From the NCBI GenBank assembly GCA_944324475.1, contig CALUWK010000001.1:89744-153743 (forward strand): 64,000 nucleotides of DNA, written 5' to 3'. Shown here one piece after another: positions 45,248 through 53,637 of the stretch; position 1 is the stretch's first letter, and every line of letters starts with the position of its first letter. Below the pieces are notes generated by a model. The model searched no databases. It saw nothing but the letters and a program-made list of their open reading frames with translations, and had not been told where the DNA came from. A program made the position numbers and the translations under genes. Source of the DNA: Candidatus Gastranaerophilales bacterium. GTDB taxonomy: Bacteria; Cyanobacteriota; Vampirovibrionia; Gastranaerophilales; Gastranaerophilaceae.

Positions 45248-45730
45248 ATGAGGGATAAGAAGGCATTTATTTTTTATTTTTTAATGAGTATAATTTTTTG
45301 GGATTTTGGAAATCAACTAAGAAAAATTAGCTTTAACAGTTATTTTGATAATTTTAGTAATCCTGTTTTTTCTGTTATCCATGTTAATAATTCTGGAAGT
45401 GCGTTTGGGTTGTTTCAAAATCATCTTGATATGCTCGTAATTTTAGGAATTGTTGCGGTATTGGTTATTTCTTTATATGTTTATAAGAATTTATCTTTTA
45501 AGGATAGAATAGAACTTTTTTCTTTAACTGTTTTTACGGGCGGAATATTAGGAAATTTGTTTGAAAGAATCAAATTCGGGCATGTTATTGATTATATAAA
45601 ATTAAATTTTATTGATTTTCCTGTTTTTAATGCTTTTGATATAATGATTTGTTTTGGCGTGTTTCTATATATCGTTTTTCTTTTATTGGATTTAAAGATT
45701 TTTAAGGGACAAATGGATGACAATAATTGA
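45248..45730 (+). CDS. lspA: lipoprotein signal peptidase (signal peptidase II)
   Basis: A 160-residue inner-membrane aspartyl peptidase with four helices. The catalytic Asp residues are in GHVIDYI and FNAFDIMI, and the NSGSAFGLF motif is typical. It removes the signal peptide of lipoproteins after diacylglyceryl transfer. It overlaps the pseudouridine synthase gene by 14 bases, an arrangement (lspA-rluD) found in many bacteria. Confidence 0.95.
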   Translation: MRDKKAFIFYFLMSIIFWDFGNQLRKISFNSYFDNFSNPVFSVIHVNNSGSAFGLFQNHLDMLVILGIVAVLVISLYVYKNLSFKDRIELFSLTVFTGGILGNLFERIKFGHVIDYIKLNFIDFPVFNAFDIMICFGVFLYIVFLLLDLKIFKGQMDDNN

Positions 45731-46688
45731 AATTAACGACGAGGAAGATTTTAAAAAAAGACTTGATATTTTTATTACAAATTATCTTAAAAATGTCTAT
45801 CCCAGAACAAAAATTAGTTTATATATTGATAAAAAGAATGTGTTGGTTAATAATAAAAGACAAAAATCTTCATATAAATTAAAGCTTTTTGATAAAATTG
45901 AGTTTGATGAGAAGGATTTTTTCGATTTTTTAAATTGTGATTTAGCTATAAAACCTTGGAATTTTAAACTTGATATAAAATTTGAAGATAAAGATATTAT
46001 CGTTTTGAATAAACCAAAAGGAGTTTTGAGCCATCCTACTAAATTTGAAAATGAAAAAACATTATGTAATGCTCTTGTTTATCATTGCAAGGGGGCTTTA
46101 TCTGATTTGTCAGGTAAAAATCGTTTAGGAATAGTTCACAGGCTTGATAAGAATACTTCAGGGCTAATGATTGTTGCTAAAAATAATTTTTCGCATGAAA
46201 TTTTAGCAAAACAAATAAAAGAAAAAACTGTAAAAAGAAAGTATTTAGCATTGGCTTTGGGTGAATTTAAAAAAAAAGAAGGAATAATTGATAAATATCT
46301 TGTACATTATATTAAAAATGATGTTAAAATGGCTATAGCTAATGATAACAAGGGGCTTGAGGCAATAACTAAATATAAAGTTATTGAGCAATTTAGGGGT
46401 TGTGCTTTGGTAGAACTTGAACTAAAAACTGGAAGAACTCATCAAATTAGGGTTCATCTTGCTTCAATTAAACATCCTGTTTTTGGAGATAGTTTGTATG
46501 GTGCTAAAAGTTTTATGAGAAATGAGTTTTATAATTTAAAAACACTTGAACAACTTTTGCAATCTTATTATTTAAGTTTTTATCATCCTAGAACAAATAA
46601 TTATATGGAGTTTCAGTTGGAAGAAAAAGATTTTAGCAATGATTTTATTAAAGTTTTAAATTTTTTAAGGAGTAAAAATGAATATTAA
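45717..46688 (+). CDS. RluA-family 23S rRNA pseudouridine synthase
   Basis: A 323-residue RluA/RluD-type enzyme. An S4 RNA-binding domain is at about 10-80 and the catalytic domain from 90 on. The catalytic Asp lies in VHRLDKNTSGL, and the LELKTGRTHQIRVHL motif is at about 240. It isomerises uridines in large-subunit rRNA; the exact sites cannot be given. It follows lspA with an overlap and overlaps the next small gene by 11 bases. Confidence 0.93.
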   Translation: MTIIEINDEEDFKKRLDIFITNYLKNVYPRTKISLYIDKKNVLVNNKRQKSSYKLKLFDKIEFDEKDFFDFLNCDLAIKPWNFKLDIKFEDKDIIVLNKPKGVLSHPTKFENEKTLCNALVYHCKGALSDLSGKNRLGIVHRLDKNTSGLMIVAKNNFSHEILAKQIKEKTVKRKYLALALGEFKKKEGIIDKYLVHYIKNDVKMAIANDNKGLEAITKYKVIEQFRGCALVELELKTGRTHQIRVHLASIKHPVFGDSLYGAKSFMRNEFYNLKTLEQLLQSYYLSFYHPRTNNYMEFQLEEKDFSNDFIKVLNFLRSKNEY

Positions 46689-46908
46689 TGTTGAATTTTA
46701 TGATATTTGTTATGTCATGGCGGGATTTTTTGTCGCAAGTATTGTTTTTGGTTTTTATATTTTAAAATTAAAAAAAGATATAAAAATTTTAAAAAGACAA
46801 TATGAAAAGAAATCAATAGGTGCTGATGATTCTTCTTTGAGGGTTAAAACACTTGAAAATAAAATTAAAACTCTTGAAACTGCTTTAAAAAAGCAAATGG
46901 AGAAGTAA
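46678..46908 (+). CDS. small membrane protein with coiled coil
   Basis: A 76-residue protein with one membrane helix (about 10-30, ICYVMAGFFVASIVFGF) and a basic coiled-coil tail (LKTLENKIKTLETALKK). No family recognised. AAGGAG lies at the right distance before the ATG inside the end of the RluA gene, so it is translated from the same mRNA. Its stop is one base from the convergent flhA end. Confidence 0.65.
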   Translation: MNINVEFYDICYVMAGFFVASIVFGFYILKLKKDIKILKRQYEKKSIGADDSSLRVKTLENKIKTLETALKKQMEK

Positions 46909-46909
46909 T

Positions 46910-48997
46910 TTAGTAGCTTTCGCCTATTGTATCTATTGCTTCAACCCTTATATCTGTTATTAATTCCGAATATGAAATTACAACAATGGTTGGTATGTGT
47001 CTTTCAAGCATTTGATAAAGAGGGAGTCTTATTCTTGGTGAGCAAAGTATTACAGGCTGTACCCCTACTGCTTGTTGGGCATGCATAAGGGTGTTTGCGG
47101 TCATTTCAATTAGCTCTTGAACTTGCATAGGGTTTAGAAGAAACATTGTTCCAAGCTCAGTTCTCTGACAGCTATCATCAAGGGTTTTTTCCCATTCGCT
47201 GGATAGTGTTAGTGCATAAAGAACTTTTTCTTTATTGGCATTTGAAAGACAAATTTGTCTTCCTAAAGCTGCTCTTAACCTTTCTGATAAAATATCAGGT
47301 TCTTTTGAAAATCGAGCATAATCGCATAGTCTTTCAAAGATAAATATAATATCTTTTATTGAGACTTTTTCTCTTATGAGATTAACAAAGATTTTTCTTA
47401 AATCAGATGTTGAAATTATTGTTGGAACAAGGTCATTAACTAGGGTCGGATCTTGTGATTTTACAAGTTCCATTAATTTTAATACGTCGGTTTTGGTCAT
47501 GACTTCATCAACATATTTTCTTACGCACTCTTGCAGATGAGTAACTATTACATCAACAGCGTCTACTGCTTGAATTTTGTCGTTTTTGTTTATATGCTGC
47601 GGATTAAGCCAATATGCTTGAGATTGAAAAGTTGGTTCAATAGATACTATAGCATTATCGGGTAATTTTTTGCCTAATGCATCATATTGATCTGCTATTA
47701 CCATTAGTTTTCCTGGATAGACCGTTCCTGTTGCAACAGGATTTCCTCTTATTGAAATTAAATATTCATTATCACCTATGGCGGATGAGTCCATTATTCT
47801 TATATTTGGAATAATATATCCAAGATCATCGGTTATTCTTTGGCGTAGGGCGGCAATTTTAGCCAATAATTGTCCGTCTTGTTCGGGGTCTGCTATGACA
47901 AGGAGTCCTGCTCCGACTTGCAAAGAAAGAACATCAACTCCTAAGCGTTCGTACATTTTATTTGGATTGACTAGATCTTGCATATTTTGTTTTACGGCGT
48001 CAAGTTGCCCTAGTTGTTGTTGTACATCAAGATTAACTAATACAGATAAACCGCCAAGAATTAAAATAATTGCAAAAACAACAAACGGAAGCCAAGGAAG
48101 TCCGGTAATTCCTGATGTTAGTGCAATTAGAATTAAAAAGCCGGATGCTAAAAATAAGCTTGTTGGTTTGGATAAAATTTGTGTTGCTAAATCTGAACCA
48201 AGAGCAGCTCCTCCACCTGTTGCACGTGTCATTACTATACCTGATGAGATTGCCATTAAAAGAGAAGGTACTTGTGCTGCTAAACCGTCACCTATGGTTA
48301 ATATAGTATATTTTTGTACTGCGTCTGCAGGTTGCATGCCATTTAGCAGAATACCAATTATTAAACCTCCGACTATATTTATAATTGTGATTATTATGCC
48401 AGCTATTGTATCTCCTTTTACGAATTTCATGGCACCGTCCATTGAACCAAATAGACTTGATTCTCTTTGGAGCTCTTCACGACGTCTTACAGCTTCATCT
48501 GGTGAAATTAAACCTGCGTTAAAGTCTGCATCAATAGTCATTTGCTTACCAGGCATGGCATCAAGCGCAAATCTTGCAGAGACTTCTGCTATACGTTCGG
48601 CACCTTTTGTTATTACCATAAATTGTACAACGGTAATAATTAAAAATATTACGCCACCAACAACCATATTTCCGCCTGTTACGAAGTGCCCGAATGCTTC
48701 AACCACTTGTCCTGCGTCACCTTTAGCTAAAATAAGTCGTGTTGAAGCTATGGAAAGAACCAATCTAAAGACAGTTCCTATAAGAAGAATAGACGGAAAA
48801 GCCGCTAGTTCCAGTGGCTTATTGACATATAAGGAAATCATTAATAAAACGACACCAAGAGTTATATTGAAACTGATTGAAAAGTTTATAACCCAGTTTG
48901 GCATTTCAAGGAGTAAAATTAAAATCAGAATTATTACGAAACCCGCGAGTGCAATTTCACTCATTGGATTTGAATTGGTTTTTGGTGGAGCTGCCAT
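46910..48997 (-). CDS. flhA: flagellar export gate protein FlhA
   Basis: A 695-residue FlhA (FHIPEP family). The N-terminal membrane part (about 15-325) has the signatures GTVFRLVLSIASTRLIL and GQVVEAFGHFV. The conserved cytoplasmic loop (about 150-175) has RREELQRESSLFGSMDGAMK. The cytosolic domain (about 350-690) binds chaperone-substrate pairs. It is the last gene of the leftward flagellar operon, 3 bases after fliH. fliI, flhB and fliPQR are not in the window. FHIPEP in injectisomes is similar, but fliE and fliM/fliN favour a flagellum. Confidence 0.95.
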   Translation of the reverse strand: MAAPPKTNSNPMSEIALAGFVIILILILLLEMPNWVINFSISFNITLGVVLLMISLYVNKPLELAAFPSILLIGTVFRLVLSIASTRLILAKGDAGQVVEAFGHFVTGGNMVVGGVIFLIITVVQFMVITKGAERIAEVSARFALDAMPGKQMTIDADFNAGLISPDEAVRRREELQRESSLFGSMDGAMKFVKGDTIAGIIITIINIVGGLIIGILLNGMQPADAVQKYTILTIGDGLAAQVPSLLMAISSGIVMTRATGGGAALGSDLATQILSKPTSLFLASGFLILIALTSGITGLPWLPFVVFAIILILGGLSVLVNLDVQQQLGQLDAVKQNMQDLVNPNKMYERLGVDVLSLQVGAGLLVIADPEQDGQLLAKIAALRQRITDDLGYIIPNIRIMDSSAIGDNEYLISIRGNPVATGTVYPGKLMVIADQYDALGKKLPDNAIVSIEPTFQSQAYWLNPQHINKNDKIQAVDAVDVIVTHLQECVRKYVDEVMTKTDVLKLMELVKSQDPTLVNDLVPTIISTSDLRKIFVNLIREKVSIKDIIFIFERLCDYARFSKEPDILSERLRAALGRQICLSNANKEKVLYALTLSSEWEKTLDDSCQRTELGTMFLLNPMQVQELIEMTANTLMHAQQAVGVQPVILCSPRIRLPLYQMLERHIPTIVVISYSELITDIRVEAIDTIGESY

Positions 48998-49000
48998 TTG

Positions 49001-49798
49001 CTAAAGTCCTCCTTTGTATATTCCAAAAGCATTTTGTAGGACTGCAAGTTGAGTTTTAAAATTAGCATCTATTACCCCGTTATTGGCGATTACTAGACAA
49101 CTACCCTTTTCGATGGTTTGATCTTCGGTAATATTTATTTTGACTGTAAGTTTTTTTGCTTCAATAATTTCAGGCAGTGAAGCAGACGCAAACTCTATAT
49201 CCTCAGGGTTTACTTTTATGGTGATTTTTTCAGCATCCGAATTTATTTCTTCAAGCGTTGACATAATGATATTTTTTAAAATATCATTATTTGTTTCTAC
49301 TTCTTTTTTAATGATTTTTTTTGCAATTTCAAGGGAAATTTCTATTATGTGAGGGTAAAATTCATTATACATTTCATCTTTTAATGATAAGAATTCACAT
49401 AAGGAGTTTTTTATTTCTTCAATTTCTTTTTGTGCTTTTTCAAGTCCGTTTTGATATCCCTCACGAGCAGCAAGTTCCTTAATGGAGTGTGCTTCGGCTT
49501 GAGCTCTTGAAACAAGGGAGCGTTCATCTATTCTTCTGTATCCTCTGCGTCTGTCTCCCCTTCTTCTTTCTACTCTTTGTTTAAAATCAATACTTGAAAT
49601 ATCAATTTTTTCAAAGCTTTCTTCTTTTGGATTTGAAAAAGTTTTATTTTGCTCAGAGCTTAATTTTTCTTTTTGTTCATCTGTTTTTTTTGTATCAGAA
49701 ATTAAATCTTCTTTTTTTATTATATTGCCTTTTAATATTGAAGATTGTTTAGTTGATGATTGTTCTTTTTTTTGTGATATTTTATTTCTTATAATCAT
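49001..49798 (-). CDS. fliH: flagellar assembly protein FliH
   Basis: A 265-residue FliH/YscL-type stator of the export ATPase. The N-terminal 60 residues are polar and probably disordered. An Arg-rich segment (ERRRGDRRRGYRR, about 75-90) follows, then a helix with AQAEAHSIKELAAREGYQNG. The C-terminal E2-like domain has IAKKIIKKEV and KVNPEDIEF, ending with the GVIDANFKTQLA pattern. It overlaps the FliG-position gene by four bases (ATGA). fliI, normally next, is missing. Confidence 0.85.
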   Translation of the reverse strand: MIIRNKISQKKEQSSTKQSSILKGNIIKKEDLISDTKKTDEQKEKLSSEQNKTFSNPKEESFEKIDISSIDFKQRVERRRGDRRRGYRRIDERSLVSRAQAEAHSIKELAAREGYQNGLEKAQKEIEEIKNSLCEFLSLKDEMYNEFYPHIIEISLEIAKKIIKKEVETNNDILKNIIMSTLEEINSDAEKITIKVNPEDIEFASASLPEIIEAKKLTVKINITEDQTIEKGSCLVIANNGVIDANFKTQLAVLQNAFGIYKGGL

Positions 49799-50748
49799 GA
49801 AACATTTTCTTCTAAATATTTAGATATTACATCTGCTACATAAGCTGGTATTTTGCATCTTTTTTTGTCATAACAGGATAAAACAAAATCAACTACAGCA
49901 GGTCTTTCGTTTCTTATAATACTTAAAATTTCATTTTTGTCCGAATTTTTAACAATTTTATACAATTTTTTAAAAGCTTTATCATAACTCACAACAACAG
50001 CCTCCGGAAGCGTATTTTTTATTTCATCAAAGCATCTCATAGTTGCTTTTATATCCAGTTTTTTTTCCAAATCCGGCATTTTAAGATATTTTAATAAGAC
50101 ATCTCTTTCCGGTTTGTTGAATTTCATTAAAATGTTTTTTGTTTTTTCACTTGAAAAATTTTTCATTAAAATAGCTAAAGATGCAAGTTTAATTATTTTT
50201 GCATCGCTCATTGAAGCAATTTCTGCGGTTGTTTCTTCTTCAACTTGTTCTTTTGCCATAGCATCAATATTAGATTGCGAAAGCGCATTTGTTGAAGTTT
50301 GTTCTGTTATAATCCCTTTTTCCTTTAAATCTCCTATTGTTTTTGAGAAGCATTTTTTAACATGGGCTTCAACAAGATTTATTAATTGTTCTTGTGGAAT
50401 TTTATTTTCGATTGCTTTTTTTGCAATATCAAAGACCGTAAAAGCTATTTTTTGTAGAATTCCTTCTCTGTACTTAGGTTCGATTTGAGCACGAATTATA
50501 TCTATTGATTTGTGAAAAATCCACTCACCTATAAATTGCGTTACAAGGCTTGCTTCTTGTGCGTTAAGTTTTGAATTTTCTTCTTTTACAAGGGCATCAC
50601 CTGCCATTTTGCAGAATCTGTATATAATTTCAATAACAAATTCTCTGTCAGGTGTTTTTATGTCGGCAGGAATAACTTGGCTTGCTTGACTTGAAAGGTC
50701 CTTTGCAAACGCATCGTAATTGAAGTTTTTTAAATCTGTTTCTGTCAT
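49795..50748 (-). CDS. FliG-position protein, very divergent FliG candidate
   Basis: A 317-residue all-helical protein between fliF and fliH, exactly where fliG normally lies and close to its usual length. Weak FliG-like features are the repeated helical pattern around 190-260 (ILMKNFSSEKTKNILMKFNKPERDVLLKYL). The EHPQ motif and the conserved C-terminal torque helix of FliG are not visible. It may be a divergent FliG linking FliF to FliM, or an unrelated protein that replaced it. No membrane segment. Confidence 0.55.
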   Translation of the reverse strand: MTETDLKNFNYDAFAKDLSSQASQVIPADIKTPDREFVIEIIYRFCKMAGDALVKEENSKLNAQEASLVTQFIGEWIFHKSIDIIRAQIEPKYREGILQKIAFTVFDIAKKAIENKIPQEQLINLVEAHVKKCFSKTIGDLKEKGIITEQTSTNALSQSNIDAMAKEQVEEETTAEIASMSDAKIIKLASLAILMKNFSSEKTKNILMKFNKPERDVLLKYLKMPDLEKKLDIKATMRCFDEIKNTLPEAVVVSYDKAFKKLYKIVKNSDKNEILSIIRNERPAVVDFVLSCYDKKRCKIPAYVADVISKYLEENVS

Positions 50749-50765
50749 CTCCCCCGATTTTTCCT

Positions 50766-52469
50766 TTATGCACTTTCAATCCAATTTTTAATTTTTTCTA
50801 TTGCTTCATTTTCATCAATGCTATTAAAATCAGTTTCAAGTTCATCAATTACATCTGAAAGGTTATGTTTCGGTGCAGCTTGCGCAACTGATTTTGCTTG
50901 TTCGAGCGCAAGTGCGTATTGGTTTTTTTGTTCAATAAAACTTTGTGCCATTTGTTCTTGTTGTGCGATTAAATTAGATGCTTGGTTTGTAACATCTTTG
51001 AGTTGTTGTTCTTGCGAAGCTGCAATTTGTCTTAAATATTCAAGTTCTTCTTCTTGTTTTTTTGCTTCATCTTTAACTTTTTTTCCAATATGGGTGAGAC
51101 CTGCTATTAAACCTACAAGAAGAATTGAGCCGACGAGCCACCAAGGGTTACCTGATTCTGCTGGTTTTGGAAGCTCATTTTCTTTGTCAGGAGCTAAAAC
51201 CAGACTGTTAGATTCAACAAAAGCAATAGAAACATCTTCAGGGTTAACTTTTGGGCTTGCAGCACTTGCAATTAAGCTTTTGAGTTCGTATAAGCTCATA
51301 TTGGTTGGTATTGCGCTTTCTTCAATAGATACGGCAACTGTAATTTCTTCTATTGTTCCTGCTTGCATGTATTCATTTATTTGAGTTTTTGAAACGCCAT
51401 ATTGAGTTTCGGTTGCTGTTCTTGAATATTGTCTGTCTTGCGACGATGCGCCTGATTGAATTCCTGTTTTAACACCATTTGGCACATATACGCTAACAGG
51501 ATTCATTCCTGTTGAAGATGAATCGCTTTGATTATCTCCTAGGTTTTCTCTAAAACGTTGTTCGGTTACTGAAGTTTTTTGATTAGGGTCATATAAGATG
51601 CTTGTTTTTTCAATGGGTGCTTGTTTTAAGAACGTTGAAACAGTAGCAATATAGTTTCCCTTTCCAAGCAATCTGTCTAGTTGAGCATTAACTTTTGATT
51701 GCATGTATTTATCATTTTCTTCTATTTTTGCAATAGCATCATCAGATGCTCCAATTATGGAGTTATATACTGTTCCGTTTGTATCTGTTATGGATATATT
51801 GTCTGATTGAAGTCCATGAACTGCTCCTAGAAGGAGATTTGATATAGCTTTAACCTTCATATTATCAAGTCTTTCACCTGAAGGCATAGTAATTTGAACA
51901 GTTGCGGTTATGGGTTTTTGGTCTTGTGAGAAGAAGGTTTGTTCGGGAATTGAGATAAATACTTGAGCATTTTCAATAGGAGGTATTTTTCTTATTAATC
52001 TTGCTAATTCACCATTTATTGCCCTTATAAGACGAATTTTTTTATCGTCTTTGGTTGAAGTAAAATCACCTTTATCAAAAATTTCAAGTCCTGTGTGTTC
52101 ATCCATCAAGCCGCTTTTAACAATGGCTAATAGGGCCCTATCTCTTTGGTCTTTTGTGTATTCTTTTAGTACTATGCTTACTTTAGAACCATTTTCAACT
52201 TTTGTTGCGGTAATTTGTTCACGAGCTAAAAGTGCTTGTACTTCAAGAGCTTTACCTGTGTTATCTGTTGTAAATAGTGTAACTGGATCATTTTTAATTA
52301 TTTGCTCGGCTGCTTTTATTTTTCCATTTTGTGAGGTTGGGGTGCTTAAATTTGAACTTATTGCAATAATCATCATAATAAACATTATTGCAACAGCAAC
52401 TCCACAAGCAATAATTGTGTAGAAAAGAGGTTTATTTTCAGTTATTTGTTTTAGGTCAAATTTTTCCAT
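50766..52469 (-). CDS. fliF: flagellar MS-ring protein FliF
   Basis: A 567-residue FliF. The first helix is at about 17-39. The ring-building region follows (about 55-230, with DPVTLFTTDNTGKALEVQALL, IRAINGELARLIRKI and AQVFISIPE, the YscJ/FliF pattern). A second ring-building region and a polar loop (SDSSSTGMNP, about 305-345) come next, and the second membrane helix is at about 435-455. The last 100 residues, helical and Gln-rich, would bind FliG. Anchors the flagellar base in the inner membrane. Confidence 0.92.
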   Translation of the reverse strand: MEKFDLKQITENKPLFYTIIACGVAVAIMFIMMIIAISSNLSTPTSQNGKIKAAEQIIKNDPVTLFTTDNTGKALEVQALLAREQITATKVENGSKVSIVLKEYTKDQRDRALLAIVKSGLMDEHTGLEIFDKGDFTSTKDDKKIRLIRAINGELARLIRKIPPIENAQVFISIPEQTFFSQDQKPITATVQITMPSGERLDNMKVKAISNLLLGAVHGLQSDNISITDTNGTVYNSIIGASDDAIAKIEENDKYMQSKVNAQLDRLLGKGNYIATVSTFLKQAPIEKTSILYDPNQKTSVTEQRFRENLGDNQSDSSSTGMNPVSVYVPNGVKTGIQSGASSQDRQYSRTATETQYGVSKTQINEYMQAGTIEEITVAVSIEESAIPTNMSLYELKSLIASAASPKVNPEDVSIAFVESNSLVLAPDKENELPKPAESGNPWWLVGSILLVGLIAGLTHIGKKVKDEAKKQEEELEYLRQIAASQEQQLKDVTNQASNLIAQQEQMAQSFIEQKNQYALALEQAKSVAQAAPKHNLSDVIDELETDFNSIDENEAIEKIKNWIESA

Positions 52470-52524
52470 AGATTTTAGAATATTCTTTAATTAAATTATA
52501 CTATTATAATCTTTGAAAGTTAAG

Positions 52525-52839
52525 TTAAATCTGAATTTGCATTATTTTCTCATACGTTTGAAGGATTTTACCAGTGATTGTTGTTGCGGCTTGAACTGTT
52601 AGTTCTGATTGTGCTATTGCTGCCATAACATCATGTACATCGGCTTTTCCTTGCATTGCGTCTATAGTTAGCTTTTCTGGTTTATTTGTAATTTCATTCA
52701 TTTGAATAATCATATCAGATATAACATCTTTAAAATTTTTAACATTAGTGTCTTCTGAATTAATTGAGATATTTCCGTTTAATTGCATGGGTTCAACTGA
52801 ATTCATTTTAAAAAAATTAACCTGATTTAATTTATCCAT
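52525..52839 (-). CDS. fliE: flagellar hook-basal body protein FliE
   Basis: A 104-residue FliE. The C-terminal half has the family pattern GKADVHDVMAAIAQSELTVQAATTITGKILQTYEKIM, cited here only by its key parts (DVHDVM, AQSEL, YEKIMQIQI). FliE joins the MS ring to the rod. It follows the transglycosylase gene by ten bases and precedes fliF by 55. Confidence 0.92.
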   Translation of the reverse strand: MDKLNQVNFFKMNSVEPMQLNGNISINSEDTNVKNFKDVISDMIIQMNEITNKPEKLTIDAMQGKADVHDVMAAIAQSELTVQAATTITGKILQTYEKIMQIQI

Positions 52840-52849
52840 TTTTATTCCT

Positions 52850-53506
52850 TTATAAGTATTGTGCTAATATTGCTCTTACGTAGTTTTGTGTTTCTTTATA
52901 AGGTGGAATTCCATTATATTTATCAACGGCACCGGGACCTGCGTTATAAGCAGCAAGTGCGAGTATTTTATTTCCGTTATATTTATCCAGCATTTGTTTT
53001 AGATATTTAACTCCGCCTTCGATATTTTCTTTAGGGTCAAATATATTATTAACTCCCAGATGTTTTGCTGTTAAAGGCATTAATTGCATTAATCCCTTGG
53101 CTCCTGCTTTTGAAATTGCATCAGGATTAAAACCTGATTCTTGTTTAATTAGAGCTTTAATAAGTTTTTCTTCAACTCCATATTTTTCACTTGCATCTTT
53201 GATGTATCCTAAAATCGCTATTTTAGATTTGTCTGATGAATTTTCAATATTTTTTGTTAATGACCCGAAGGGAAGAGGTTTGATTTTTTTAATATTGGGA
53301 GGGGGGTCAAGTTCAAAAACACTGGGGGCTTTGTTTTCTTCTTTGGATTCTGCTAGAATTTCTTGGAATGCACTTAAATTTTTTGTTTGTTCAATATTTT
53401 CTTTGGGGTAAATTGAGTTAATGTAGTTGTTTAGCTCATTTACCCTGCTAAAAGCTTGCATTTGACCTGATGAGTTAATATAATTTTGAATTTTAGGACT
53501 AAACAT
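52850..53506 (-). CDS. lytic transglycosylase (SLT) in the flagellar operon
   Basis: A 218-residue protein whose C-terminal half (about 105-215) is a goose-lysozyme/SLT domain. The catalytic Glu is in IKQESGFNP, followed by [11 protein letters not shown] and the [16 protein letters not shown] motif. The N-terminal 100 residues are polar and have no signal peptide, which is unusual for a wall hydrolase. The position ahead of fliE suggests it digs the hole for the rod, as FlgJ does, and leaves through the flagellar export gate. This is inferred. Confidence 0.9.
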   Translation of the reverse strand: MFSPKIQNYINSSGQMQAFSRVNELNNYINSIYPKENIEQTKNLSAFQEILAESKEENKAPSVFELDPPPNIKKIKPLPFGSLTKNIENSSDKSKIAILGYIKDASEKYGVEEKLIKALIKQESGFNPDAISKAGAKGLMQLMPLTAKHLGVNNIFDPKENIEGGVKYLKQMLDKYNGNKILALAAYNAGPGAVDKYNGIPPYKETQNYVRAILAQYL

Positions 53507-53637
53507 AAATTTTACTCTTTCCCCTTGAAATATAATACGGTTCTGAGGGTTTTTAAATTAAATTTTTTCAATAAAATTCATATATTTGTATGAATTTAGT
53601 TAAATTATATTTAAGGATTTTTTGTAAAATGTCTATA

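Noticed and set aside
47778..49004. 408-codon plus-strand frame opposite flhA
   Set aside because: It is the mirror of the flhA coding frame. Its sequence is rich in Pro, Ser and Ile without any domain, and flhA is unmistakable.
50818..51384. 188-codon plus-strand frame opposite fliF
   Set aside because: Antisense of fliF, with a Cys/Ser-rich composition typical of shadow frames.
46910..53506. Type III injectisome instead of a flagellum
   Set aside because: FliE, FliF with a long C-tail, and FliM/FliN with separate flagellar features are present; no secretin, needle or translocator genes are seen.
53507..53600. Sigma-28 type promoter before the flagellar operon
   Set aside because: The best match (TAAT-N15-ACCGTATT on the minus strand) fits only the CCG core, which is not convincing.
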